Assembly (NCBI GenBank): GCA_964537685.1 | Contig: CAZICM010000019.1 | Span: 89,691-153,690 of the forward strand | Length of the DNA: 64,000 nt | Source of the DNA: CAZICM01 sp964537685 | GTDB taxonomy: Bacteria > Myxococcota_A > Polyangia > Polyangiales > Polyangiaceae | Direction of reading: 5' to 3' | Shown: in pieces, positions 43,931 to 57,800 of the stretch | Layout of the letters: every line of letters starts with the position of its first letter | Position numbering within the stretch: position 1 is the first letter of the stretch | Position numbers and translations under genes: made by a program | Notes under the pieces: generated by a model | The model's database searches: none | What the model was told of the DNA's origin: nothing | Seen by the model: only the letters and a program-made list of their open reading frames with translations

Positions 43931-45715
43931 ATGCTCGAATCATTTCATCAACGTCAGAGGGACGTCATTTCCTCGCTCAAAGACCTTTCGGCCTTTGCGC
44001 AAAAGCTGGGCGCGGCTTCGATTTCGGGGCGCATTGAAGCGGATTTGGTTCAAAAGCTCGAGGCCGACCGTTTTCATTTGGTGGTCGTGGGCGAGTTTAA
44101 TCATGGCAAGAGCACCTTTGTGAATGCGCTCTTGGGTAGGCATGTGCTGCCCGTGGGTGTGACGCCGACGACGGCGGTGATTCATCATTTGGTGTACGGC
44201 GATGAGCCTTCCGCGCGGGTGGTGTATGCGTCGGGAGCCAAAAACGATATCGCTTTCGATCAGGTAAAATCGTTTGTGGTGGGGGCCGATTCGAAAGAAT
44301 CGAAAGAAGGCAATCCGGGCGAGGTGCAATATTTAGAGGTACGCTATCCGGCTTTATTGCTGAAAGAGCGTATCGTATTGGTGGATACACCAGGGGTCAA
44401 CGATTTATCGCTTCAGCGGGCGGATATTACGTATTCGTATATACCGCGTTCGGATGCGGTTTTGTTTTTGGTGGATGCGGGCCAGCCTTTAAAGGAAAGC
44501 GAGCGGGTATTTTTACAGGAGAAGCTGCTTGGGCAATCGAGGGATAAGATTATTTTTGTCGTGACCAAGCGCGATATTTGGAATGAGGACGAGCAAAAAG
44601 AGGCATTGGATTATATTCGCACCGAATTGGCGAAGCTGATTAAGCAGCCGGTTGTGTTTTCGGTAAGCGCGGAACAAGCCTTGGAGGGGCGGGAAAGCGC
44701 GAGCGGCATGCCCGAATTGCTTAGCCATTTAACGAAGTTTTTGGCCGAGGAAAGAGGCCGTATTCAATTGGATAATGCGCTGGGCGAGGGGCTTTCGGCG
44801 GCCGTGCTGTTGAAAAAGGGCGTGGATGCGAGGCGCCGGGCGCTGCAGATGAGCACCGACGAATTGAATCGGCGCATTGAAATGATTGAAAAGGATTTGG
44901 CTGGGCAGAGCAAGACAATCGATGAGCGGCGTATTGGAATCCGCGAGGAAACAGCGGCGGTGCGGGCCTGGGTGCGCCGGGATTTGGATCGATTTGTCGA
45001 TGATGTGTGCAATCAATTGCCGGCTTTAATCGATCAGGCTTCGGCCGATGAATTAAAGGTGTTTTTAGGGGCATTTTTGGAGAGGACCTTCAGTGAGTGG
45101 GCTCAGGCCGAAACGAAGGAAATCGCCGAGGCGCTTGAAGCATTGGCCGAAAAAACGATCGCATTGGTGCGTGAAGATGCGCATGATGTGGCGAAGCGGG
45201 TGAGTGAGGCGCTGGGGGCCGATGTGAGGGCGCCCGATGTGGAAGTGGATACCTTCGGCTATGATGTTGGTGTGGTGACGCTATTTACGATTGGATTGGG
45301 CGTGATGTTCACCAATGCGCTGTTGGGTGTGTTGTTGACGGTGGCGGCGCCTGTGCTGGCTGTGTATGTGAAGGAAAAAGTCGAAGTGGAGATGAAGAAG
45401 AAGGCCAAGGAGCTTGCCCCCGCGGCGGTGAGGGAAGCGGCGGGGCGTATTGGTCCGAAGCTTCATGAAATGATTGAGGATTTTGCAAAGCGGCTGGATG
45501 CGTGGGTGGTGACGGCGGGCGAGGAATTGCACCGGGAAGTGATTGAGGTGCTGAAGGCGGCGCGTAAAGAGCGGGAGGCGGCGTTGCCTGGGGCTCAGGA
45601 CGCGGCGGCGGCTTGTGAGGCGGAGGTGGCGGCGCTGGAGGGGCTGGTGGCCAAGCTGGAGGGTCAGCGGGGCGCGCTGTGGGGCGGGGCGCTTCCGGGG
45701 GCTGTTCAAGGCTGA
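43931..45715 (+). CDS. Bacterial dynamin-like GTPase
   Basis: This 594-residue protein of the dynamin family has a G1 motif GEFNHGKST at 54-62, the G2 Thr in PTTA at 79-82, G3 DTPGVND near 157-163 and G4 TKRD near 212. The stalk is coiled-coil rich. A hydrophobic hairpin at about 445-475 (TLFTIGLGVMFTNALLGVLL) should insert into the membrane, as in bacterial dynamin-like proteins that remodel or protect the membrane. The C-terminus is a Lys/Glu/Ala helix. It follows the M48 gene after 9 bp and precedes thiL by 33 bp. Confidence 0.88.
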   Translation: MLESFHQRQRDVISSLKDLSAFAQKLGAASISGRIEADLVQKLEADRFHLVVVGEFNHGKSTFVNALLGRHVLPVGVTPTTAVIHHLVYGDEPSARVVYASGAKNDIAFDQVKSFVVGADSKESKEGNPGEVQYLEVRYPALLLKERIVLVDTPGVNDLSLQRADITYSYIPRSDAVLFLVDAGQPLKESERVFLQEKLLGQSRDKIIFVVTKRDIWNEDEQKEALDYIRTELAKLIKQPVVFSVSAEQALEGRESASGMPELLSHLTKFLAEERGRIQLDNALGEGLSAAVLLKKGVDARRRALQMSTDELNRRIEMIEKDLAGQSKTIDERRIGIREETAAVRAWVRRDLDRFVDDVCNQLPALIDQASADELKVFLGAFLERTFSEWAQAETKEIAEALEALAEKTIALVREDAHDVAKRVSEALGADVRAPDVEVDTFGYDVGVVTLFTIGLGVMFTNALLGVLLTVAAPVLAVYVKEKVEVEMKKKAKELAPAAVREAAGRIGPKLHEMIEDFAKRLDAWVVTAGEELHREVIEVLKAARKEREAALPGAQDAAAACEAEVAALEGLVAKLEGQRGALWGGALPGAVQG

Positions 45716-45748
45716 TTCTCGGTTCGCTGGGGCTGTGCATCGAAGACA

Positions 45749-46720
45749 ATGAGTTCGGAACGATCGAGAATTGAGATGCTCCGGGCCTTGTTTTCGGGGG
45801 GGCATAAGCACCTTGAGCTTGGAATTGGGGATGATGCCGCTGTGTTGGGGGGGACGGCGGAGAGCACGGTGTGGACCATCGATGCGGCGGTGGAGGGCGT
45901 GCATTTTCGGCGCGGGCTGTTGTCGATGCGGGAGATTGGATACCGGTCGGCGACGGCGGCGCTGAGCGATTTGGCGGCGATGGGGGCGAGGCCGGTTGCG
46001 ATTCTGTCGGGGCTAATTCTGCCGGGGGATGTGGAGGATGAGGGGCTGAAGGAGCTGGCGTTGGGCCAGAAAGAGGCGGTGGAGCGGGTGGGGGCGGTGG
46101 TGGCCGGCGGGAATTTATCGCGTGGGGGCGAGTTGTCGATCACGACGGCGGCGATGGGAACGGCGAGGAAGCCTCTTCGGCGGGATGGGGCAAAGCCTGG
46201 GGATCGGGTGTATTTATGTGGACCCGTGGGGTTGTCGCATATAGGGTTGACGGCGCTGATGCGGGGTATTCCGGTTGATTTGGGGGAAGTGGCGAAGGCG
46301 ATCGAGGCTTTTAAGAGGCCGGTTGCTTATGTGGAGCCGGGATTGGGAGCAAGTGAGTGGGCGACGGCGGCGATTGATATTTCGGATGGGTTATCGGCGG
46401 ATGCGGGGCATCTGGCCAAGGCGAGTGGGGTTGTGATTGTGCTCGAAGAGCAGGCGATTGTGTCCGGGGAACTGGAGCGGGCGGCGGAAGAATTGAACAA
46501 AGAGGCGCTTTGGTGTGCGCTTTCCGGTGGAGAGGATTATGCGTTGCTGGTGACGGGACCTAGAATGGAACCGCCCCATGGATTCAAGGAAATTGGCTAT
46601 TGTGAAGCTTTAACAGGGGAGAGCCGGGAAGGGGGCGTGGTGCTTATCAGGAAATCGGGGGAGAGGCTGAATGTAAATGGCTTGGGATTTGATCATTTCT
46701 CCCAAGCGAAATCTGGGTGA
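45749..46720 (+). CDS. thiL: Thiamine-monophosphate kinase
   Basis: This 323-residue kinase makes thiamine diphosphate from the monophosphate, the last step of the pathway. The signature LGIGDDAAVL near residues 24-33 binds ATP and magnesium, and TAALSDLAAMGARPVA and GGNLSRGGELSIT follow as in the PurM-like fold. The C-terminal half ISDGLSADAGHLAKASGV also fits. It starts 33 bp after the dynamin gene and converges on a lipoprotein gene with a 10-bp gap. Confidence 0.93.
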   Translation: MSSERSRIEMLRALFSGGHKHLELGIGDDAAVLGGTAESTVWTIDAAVEGVHFRRGLLSMREIGYRSATAALSDLAAMGARPVAILSGLILPGDVEDEGLKELALGQKEAVERVGAVVAGGNLSRGGELSITTAAMGTARKPLRRDGAKPGDRVYLCGPVGLSHIGLTALMRGIPVDLGEVAKAIEAFKRPVAYVEPGLGASEWATAAIDISDGLSADAGHLAKASGVVIVLEEQAIVSGELERAAEELNKEALWCALSGGEDYALLVTGPRMEPPHGFKEIGYCEALTGESREGGVVLIRKSGERLNVNGLGFDHFSQAKSG

Positions 46721-46730
46721 TAGGGAAGAA

Positions 46731-47186
46731 TCAATTGCAGGCGGCGGGGATTTCGGTGCCCTGAAGAGAGGCGCGAACGGTGAGCAGGGCGCGGGAGCGG
46801 ACGGCGCTGCCGTCTTTGACCGATTTAGCAAGGCCCTTGCAGACGGCGGCGCCGCTCGCGGCCTTGGCTTTGGCCGTCGCATCTTTGCCCGATTTGGCAA
46901 CGGCGTCGAGCGCCGAGCAGCAGGCGTCGATGGAGCCTCCGCCTGTGGGCTTGGCGCCGGTGTCGGCGGGCTGGGGAGGCGGCGTATTGGTATTGGCTGC
47001 TGCGCCCGCCGTGTCGGTAGGCGTGGGTGCGGCGGTCGCCGTGGGCACCGGATCGGCGGCTACCGATGCGGCCGCAGTGGCGGAGGGAAGGGGAACGGTT
47101 TGAGGTTCGGGATCTTTGTCTTTGCAGCCGGCGAGTGCCAGGATGGCGAAGGACAATAGGGATAGCGCGCTTGTTGTTCGTGTCAT
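46731..47186 (-). CDS. Small Ala/Pro/Thr-rich lipoprotein
   Basis: This 151-residue lipoprotein has a lipobox LAGC near residues 18-21. Its middle (about 30-85) is a low-complexity Ala/Pro/Thr linker, and the last ~65 residues form a small helical domain with three cysteines (ACC near 88-90 and a later VCKG) and a final Cys before the C-terminal Asn. No family is recognised. It follows the DUF2330 region across a 292-bp gap and is probably an independent transcript. Confidence 0.65.
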   Translation of the reverse strand: MTRTTSALSLLSFAILALAGCKDKDPEPQTVPLPSATAAASVAADPVPTATAAPTPTDTAGAAANTNTPPPQPADTGAKPTGGGSIDACCSALDAVAKSGKDATAKAKAASGAAVCKGLAKSVKDGSAVRSRALLTVRASLQGTEIPAACN

Positions 47187-47478
47187 GGTGCGAGTTGTAG
47201 CCGGGTTTTTTGCGGAGGGCTAGAAAGCTGTGGCGTGATATCGCAACAAGCTTTTTTTATAGGGTTTTGGTGAGATGCCATCGGGCTTGGCAGGAGCTTT
47301 CGATGGTACGCGCGCGATGAAGCGGGGGGCCACGCACACCTGAAGGGACGGGTCAACTTTTTTTGACATGCTTTGACATGCCATGTGAAGTGCAATGTCC
47401 ATCCATGGTCTTTATTGGGGTGAGAACACAATGGGATCGAGTTGGCGGCGAGGGTGTGCGTGATCCCGGGGAGATTTG
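47187..47478. other. 292-bp intergenic region with short direct repeat
   Basis: No gene is supported here. It holds a perfect 10-bp tandem repeat TTTGACATGC x2 (47362-47381), whose TTGACA matches a -35 element twice, but no matching -10 was found on the plus strand. An A/T-rich hairpin-like run near 47250-47262 could end the DUF2330 transcript, weakly. Confidence 0.35.
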
Positions 47479-48798
47479 CTATGGGCGGGTCTGGCGCCTT
47501 CTCCTGAATAGGCTGGCAATCGCTCCCAGTCCCAAGATGCCTATCGATGCTGAAAGTCCGGCTCCCGGCCTGATGGAACAGCCATCATCATTTGCCGCGG
47601 AATTGCCCCCAGAAGAGCTCGTATTCCAACTGTCGCAATTGACGGGGCCGGTTCCGCAGCTTGTGTCGGTGCCCTTGGTTTTGGTGACGAGCAGTGTGCG
47701 GGGAGCGGGTTCTTGAACGGCGGCGGCGCCGAGCGTTAGATCTGTGGATAAGGCGGAGCGGGGAAGCTCGGCATATAGCTTGGTAACCCATAGAGAGCTC
47801 TCATTGATGCCCGCCTTGAGGGTGTTGAGATCGGCATCGCAGGCTTCCACGGCCGATGGCCCCATGGGATCTTCATAGCCACTGTTCTTTGCGTCGAATG
47901 CGGCCAAGTTGCGGAGGGAATCGAGCTCGAACATCGAAAAGGGTGTGGATGTTTCGATGTTCCAGGTCTTGCCCTTCGCGGCGTCAATCTGGGCTTTTAA
48001 TACTTCACTGTAGTTGCTGGAGCTTGTGTCCCAATCCCAAACCAAATCGGTTTCTTTGATGGTAAACGAAGGGAAGTTGGCGGGTTCATAACGGCCTTCG
48101 CCAAAGACCCATAATTCAATGGGGGTCGTCGTTCCGGTGCCCGCCGCGACCATGCGAAGGGGAAGGGCAGGACTTGCCCCCGGAGCCGTTACCCTCACGG
48201 GCCGCATCGAGTCAACGCCTTGCCCGGGAACCAGTTTTAGGGCCAAGAACCCAAAACCTTCGGCCAAATAAGCGTCGATCACCGGCTGGACATCCACGGG
48301 GATATTGTAGCTGTTCTCCATGAACCAGTTTTTGAGGGCCGTGGGATCGTTTGCGGCGAGTTGCACCGTCTTAAACGGCCCGACGACCGCTTCGGAGATG
48401 ACCGTCACACCGCCGCCGGAACCAGAGCTGGCACTTGCGGCCGCTCCCGTTGCATTGCATTGAGGCGGACCAGAGGGGCATGCGGCCGCAGGGGCTTGAA
48501 TCCGGGCGCTGGTGAGCTGATCCAGGGTTTCAAAAAGGGCATCGGACGATAGGCCCACCTCGACCTGTCCCTTGATGGGCAATACCCACGCAAAGGAGTC
48601 GGGCGCTCCTGTGTACGTGATCTGATCCCATAGGGTGGTTTGAGTGGGGGATACAGAGAGAATCATTCGATGACCAGACACCTGGGTGGTCTGGGTGACA
48701 GCAACGAAGCAGCCTCCGCAGGCTTCAGCTCGGGGGGAGAAACTTGCGGTCAGGCCAATTAGCGATAATCCAATCAGTGCCTTGTTAAGAATGTTCAT
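47479..48798 (-). CDS. DUF2330 protein with MYXO-CTERM-like sorting tail (paralog 2)
   Basis: This 439-residue exported protein begins at ATG 48798 with a signal peptide (about 1-26) ending before ACGGCF, the start of the DUF2330 domain. The domain holds VSGHRMILSVSPTQTTLWDQ and FAWVLPIKG. The C-terminus (DGCSIRPGAG, a hydrophobic stretch, then RRRRQTRP) matches the MYXO-CTERM sorting-signal pattern, including the conserved Cys, so the protein is probably processed and displayed on the outer membrane. It is a paralog of the gene at 48958-50316; the two share most of their length. The function of DUF2330 is unknown. Confidence 0.85.
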   Translation of the reverse strand: MNILNKALIGLSLIGLTASFSPRAEACGGCFVAVTQTTQVSGHRMILSVSPTQTTLWDQITYTGAPDSFAWVLPIKGQVEVGLSSDALFETLDQLTSARIQAPAAACPSGPPQCNATGAAASASSGSGGGVTVISEAVVGPFKTVQLAANDPTALKNWFMENSYNIPVDVQPVIDAYLAEGFGFLALKLVPGQGVDSMRPVRVTAPGASPALPLRMVAAGTGTTTPIELWVFGEGRYEPANFPSFTIKETDLVWDWDTSSSNYSEVLKAQIDAAKGKTWNIETSTPFSMFELDSLRNLAAFDAKNSGYEDPMGPSAVEACDADLNTLKAGINESSLWVTKLYAELPRSALSTDLTLGAAAVQEPAPRTLLVTKTKGTDTSCGTGPVNCDSWNTSSSGGNSAANDDGCSIRPGAGLSASIGILGLGAIASLFRRRRQTRP

Positions 48799-48835
48799 GT
48801 TTCCTCTTTGTTTTGTTAAATAGAATGAAACAACA

Positions 48836-48889
48836 CAAAATAGGGATGCTCCGCCCAAGCCGTGGTCAGCGGGGATTGAGCGGAGCATC
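48836..48889 (-). terminator. Probable intrinsic terminator after the upstream DUF2330 gene
   Basis: Exact 10-bp inverted repeat GATGCTCCGC (48845-48854) / GCGGAGCATC (48880-48889) with a 25-nt loop. Read on the minus strand it is followed by CCTATTTTGTG. It lies about 70 bp past the stop of the upstream paralog and may reduce read-through into the second. Confidence 0.5.
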
Positions 48890-48957
48890 GGGTTGCTAGG
48901 AGGAGCGTCGAATGTGTTGGTTGCCCTAGAAAGATAGACCTGGGAAAATCTAGGCCA

Positions 48958-50316
48958 TTAACGGGCTGTGCGCCGGCGCCGCCTGGAGACCATCAGCGCA
49001 AAGCTTAGGCCCAATGCGCTGAGTACGGATTCGCTGCCCAGGGTTCCCCCCATGGCACAACCGCCTCCGCCGCCGTTGGCTTGGCCATCCGGGCCCCAAT
49101 AGCCGTTCCAGGTGTCGTCGCCATTGCTGTCGGCCGGATCGGGACATTGGGGTTGGGGCGGGCACTCAGGGGCCGTGCCCTTGGTCTGGTTGACCTGGAA
49201 GTAGCGGGTGATATTGGTCTGCTCGGCCGAGGCGCCCACGTTTAGATCGGTGGCGAGGGCGGAGCGGGGAAGCTCGGCATACATGCGCGAAATCCAGAAC
49301 GAATTGGGATCGATCGTCGCATAAAGAGCTTCGAGATCGGCCGTCAGCTCTTCCATGGCCATCTGTCCCATATCATCGCCGTAGCCGCTGTTGGGCTGGT
49401 CGTAGGTGACCAAATCCTTGAGAGGCCATTCGATCGAGAACGATGACATGGGCTCGGCGGCTTCCATCAGCCAGGTTTTGCCATTGGCAGCCGTAAAGCC
49501 TGCCGTGCGAAGGTCTTTGTAGTTGCTGGAGCTGGTGTCCCAATCCCAGATCAACTTGTTGGGGTCAATCTGAAAGGTGGGGAAATTGGAGGGCTCGTAG
49601 CGGCCTTCACCCATGACAAAGAGGGTGATTGGGGTAATGGCGCCCGTGCCCGCGGCCACCATGCGCAGCGGAAGGACGGGGACGGCGCCGGGGGACGTGA
49701 TCCGGACAGGGCGCATAGAATCGATGCCCTGGCCAGGTACGAGTTTCATCGCCAAAAATCCAAAACCCTCGGCCAAATAGGCATCCACAACGGGAGCAAT
49801 ATCGGCCGGAAGGTTGTAGCCGTTCATCGTGAGCCAGTTTTTCAAGGCCGCCGGATCGTTCGCTGCCAATTGTACGGTGGCATAAGGGCCAACCACTTTT
49901 TCGGCAATAACGACAACGCCCCCACCGCCGCTGCCGGTGGAGCCGCCTGCATTATCTCCCCCGGCGGAAGGGCCGCCAAAGCAAGGGGAACCGCAGTTGA
50001 TCACTGGTGAGCTGATGGTCGTTTGGGTCAGTACATCCAGGGTTTCAAACATCGCATCGGAGGAAAGGCCAACATCAACCTGTCCTTTGATGGGCAAAAT
50101 CCAAGCGAAGGATGTGGGGTCGCCCGTGTATTTGATCTGATCCCAAAGCGTTGTCTGGGTATTGGAAATCGACAGGATCATTCGGTGACTGGAGACCTGG
50201 GTATTTTCGGTCTCAACGACGAAGCATCCACCACAAGCGGATGCGTCTTTAACATCAATCACAGATGCAAAAGATAGTACGGAAGCTGCAAGCAGAAGGG
50301 ATTTTACAAGCCGCAT
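48958..50316 (-). CDS. DUF2330 protein with MYXO-CTERM-like tail (paralog 1)
   Basis: This 452-residue exported protein runs from ATG 50316, preceded by GGAG 8 bases upstream. A signal peptide ends near DASA, before CGGCFVVETENTQVSSHRMI. The DUF2330 domain follows (FAWILPIKG, DVGLSSDAMFETLD). A glycine-rich segment precedes the C-terminal hydrophobic helix and RRRRRTAR end, as in MYXO-CTERM proteins. The tail Cys in GGGGGCAMGG fits the same pattern. The gene starts about 40 bases downstream of a sigma-54-like promoter (50355-50371). Confidence 0.85.
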   Translation of the reverse strand: MRLVKSLLLAASVLSFASVIDVKDASACGGCFVVETENTQVSSHRMILSISNTQTTLWDQIKYTGDPTSFAWILPIKGQVDVGLSSDAMFETLDVLTQTTISSPVINCGSPCFGGPSAGGDNAGGSTGSGGGGVVVIAEKVVGPYATVQLAANDPAALKNWLTMNGYNLPADIAPVVDAYLAEGFGFLAMKLVPGQGIDSMRPVRITSPGAVPVLPLRMVAAGTGAITPITLFVMGEGRYEPSNFPTFQIDPNKLIWDWDTSSSNYKDLRTAGFTAANGKTWLMEAAEPMSSFSIEWPLKDLVTYDQPNSGYGDDMGQMAMEELTADLEALYATIDPNSFWISRMYAELPRSALATDLNVGASAEQTNITRYFQVNQTKGTAPECPPQPQCPDPADSNGDDTWNGYWGPDGQANGGGGGCAMGGTLGSESVLSALGLSFALMVSRRRRRTAR

Positions 50317-50354
50317 AGTCACACTCCGGGCCATGAGAATAGGTTTTGGGTCAT

Positions 50355-50371
50355 TGCAATTCCCAAGCCAA
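50355..50371 (-). promoter_or_regulatory. Sigma-54-like promoter of the DUF2330 gene
   Basis: On the minus strand, TTGGC - 7 bases - TTGCA matches the -24/-12 consensus TTGGCAC-N5-TTGCA at ten core positions with exact spacing. Plus-strand positions are GCCAA at 50367-50371 and TGCAA at 50355-50359. The start site would be about 28 bases before ATG 50316. About 0.1 such matches by chance would be expected in the window. Confidence 0.5.
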
Positions 50372-50467
50372 TGAATATTTGGGGGATTTATGTGCTGAAT
50401 CGTTGGTGAGTTGTTTTTATTTGGCTCAAAATGGCTCAAAATGGCTAACTCATCGAGCATCGAACAA

Positions 50468-50507
50468 AAAAGCAAAAGGGCCGTCCCATCACAGGAACGG
50501 CCCTTTT
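50468..50507 (-). terminator. Intrinsic terminator of the rpoBC operon
   Basis: A perfect 11-bp stem, AAAAGGGCCGT (50474-50484) and ACGGCCCTTTT (50497-50507), with a 12-base loop. On the minus strand, downstream of the rpoC stop at 50538, it is followed by GCTTTTTTG, a U-rich tract. The stem is also functional on the plus strand, where it ends in TTTT. Confidence 0.9.
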
Positions 50508-50537
50508 GTATTCGACCGAGGGACTCTTTATTCCTCT

Positions 50538-54854
<4,317 letters not shown>

Positions 54855-54899
54855 ACCAAAATCCTCCTGATCGAGCGCGGTTTATGCCCACCATTTGGC

Positions 54900-57800
54900 T
54901 CATTCTTCTTCCTCCGCCGCAGGGGCCTCGGCGTTGGTTTCAACCAGCTCGACATTCAGGCACAAAGACTGCAATTCCTTGATGAGAACGTTGAAGCTCT
55001 CAGGAATCCCTGCCTCGAGCGTGTATTCGCCTTTGACGATGGCTTCGTACATCCTCGTTCGTCCCATCACGTCGTCGGACTTGACGGTTAAGAACTCCTG
55101 AAGCGCATAGGCCGCGCCATAGGCTTCCATCGCCCAGACTTCCATTTCGCCTAGGCGCTGGCCGCCAAACTGAGCCTTTCCGCCCAGCGGCTGCTGCGTG
55201 ACGAGCGAGTACGGGCCGATCGAACGGGCGTGGATCTTGTCATCGACCAAGTGGTGCAGCTTCAGCATGTACATCACGCCGACGGTCACGTTTTGATCGA
55301 AAGCTTCGCCCGTGCGCCCATCGAACAAGATCGCCTGTCCCGTCGAGGGAAGGCCCGCCAGCTCGAGAGCGCCCTTGATGTCGGTTTCATGCGCGCCGTC
55401 GAACACCGGCGACGCCATGAAGATGCCCTTCTCGGTCTTCTTCACCATGCGCCGCACGCCTTCATCGTCGACCTTTGAAAGAATCGGCTCGACATGTGAA
55501 TCGCCGGCGTAGACCTTCTTCAGCAGATCGCGCACGTCGTGCATCGAACGCTGCTCGCGCACCATCGCCTGAAGCCTCTGGCCCAGTTCGTAGGCGCCCC
55601 AGCCCAAATGAATCTCGAGGATCTGCCCGACATTCATACGGCTTGGCACGCCCAGCGGATTGAGCACGATGTCCACCGGCGAGCCGTCCTGCAGATAAGG
55701 CATGTCCTCTTCCGGCAGAATCCGGCTGATAACACCCTTGTTTCCATGGCGGCCGGCCATCTTGTCGCCCACCTGAAGCTTGCGCTTGATGGCGATGTAC
55801 ACCTTCACCATCTTGATGACGCCGGGCGGCAATTCATCGCCCTTCGACAGCTTCTCGATCTTGTCCCGGAAGTGCTCTTCGCGCAGCCGGACCAAATCTT
55901 CGAGATCGCTCAGAATCTGCTGAATGCGGTCGGCATTGTCGACAGGGATTTCGCCCCAGTACTTGCGCGGTATGTCGGAGAGCGAGCTCTCGTCGATGAG
56001 CGCGCCGCGCGGCAAAAGCACCTTGCCCTTGTCGTCCACGAGCTTTCCGTTGGTCTCTTGGCCGATCAGAATCTCGCGGATGCGCCGGAAAAACGAGTCG
56101 CGCAGGATCTTGATCTCTTCGTCGCGCGTCCGCTCGATGCGCATGCGCTCCTGATCTTCGATATCCCGTGCCCGGTCGTCCTTTTCGGTGCCCTTGCGCG
56201 AAAACACGCGCGCGTTGATGACAATGCCCGATACACCCGGCGGCACTTTCAGCGAGCTGTCGCGCACATCGCCGGCCTTTTCGCCGAAGATGGCCCGGAG
56301 CAGTTTCTCTTCCGGCGAAAGCTGGGTCTCGCCTTTCGGCGTGATTTTGCCCACCAGAATATCGCCCGGCCGCACTTCCGCGCCGATGCGCACAATGCCC
56401 GAGTCGTCGAGATCTTTAAGCGCTTCTTCGCCGACGTTCGGAATGTCGCGGGTGATCTCTTCCTTGCCCAGCTTGGTGTCGCGCGCGACGCATTCGAATT
56501 CCTCGATGTGGATCGAGGTGAATACATCGTCCTTCGCGATACGCTCGCTGACCAAGATCGAGTCTTCGAAGTTGTAGCCCTGCCAAGGCATGAACGCGAC
56601 GAGCACGTTCTGGCCCAGCGCAAGCTCGCCCATGTCGCAGGACGGGCCGTCCGCAAGCACATCGCCCGGCTTCACCACATCGCCCGTGCGCACAATCGGC
56701 TTCTGCGTGTAGCAAGTCGATTGATTGGAGCGCTGAAACTTCATCAGGTGGTAGATGTCCGGCACTTCCGCGCCTTCACCCGCCGCCCGCACGACAATGC
56801 GCGTGGCATCCACGCTCTCGACCACACCCGGACGCCTCGCCACCACGCACACACCCGAATCCCGGGCGAGGCGCTCTTCCATGCCCGTGCCCACCAGAGG
56901 CGCGTTGGAGCGGATGAGCGGCACGGCTTGGCGCTGCATGTTCGCGCCCATCAGCGCGCGGTTGGCGTCGTCATGCTCGAGGAACGGCACCAGCGCCGCG
57001 GCCACCGAAACCATTTGGTTGGGCGCGATGTCGATGAGCTCGACGTTTTCGGCGAGCACAATCTTAAACTCGCCGTTGAAGCGGGCCGAGACGGTTGGCT
57101 CCCTGAAGCGGTTGTTGTCGTCGAGCTGAACCGTCGCCTGCGCGATGTATTTGCCTTCTTCCTCGAGCGCGCTCAGCCACACCACTTCATCGGTCACATG
57201 AGCGTTTTCCACCCTGCGGTAGGGCGTCTCAACGAAGCCGAATTCATTCACGCGCGCAAAGGTCGACAGCGATGCGATCAGACCGATATTCGGGCCTTCA
57301 GGCGTCTCAATCGGACAGATACGGCCGTAGTGCGTCGCATGGACGTCGCGCACTTCGAAGCCCGCCCGCTCTCTTGTGAGGCCGCCGGGACCCAATGCCG
57401 AAAGGCGGCGCTTATGCGTCACTTCCGACAGCGGATTGGTCTGATCCATAAACTGCGAAAGCTGCGAGCTTCCGAAATACTCTTTCACGACCGCCGACAC
57501 AGGCTTCGCGTTGATCAAGTCGTGCGGCATAAGCGTATCGATTTCCTGCGACATGCTCATGCGCTCTTTGATCGCGCGTTCCATGCGGACCAAGCCGATG
57601 CGGTATTGGTTCTCCATCAGCTCGCCGACGGCGCGGACGCGGCGGTTGCCCAAGTGATCGATATCGTCGACAGAGCCCCGCCCGTTCTTCAGCTCGATCA
57701 GGTGGCGCACCGTCTCCAGAATGTCCTGCGGCGTAAGCACCGTCAGATCGAGTGAAGGCCGCTGATCCTCGGCCAGATCGCGATAGAACTTGTAGTTCAG

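Noticed and set aside
55539..57755. Very long open frame (738 codons) on the plus strand inside rpoB
   Set aside because: Same reason: antisense shadow of rpoB, with compositional bias of Arg/His/Asp and no ribosome-binding site.
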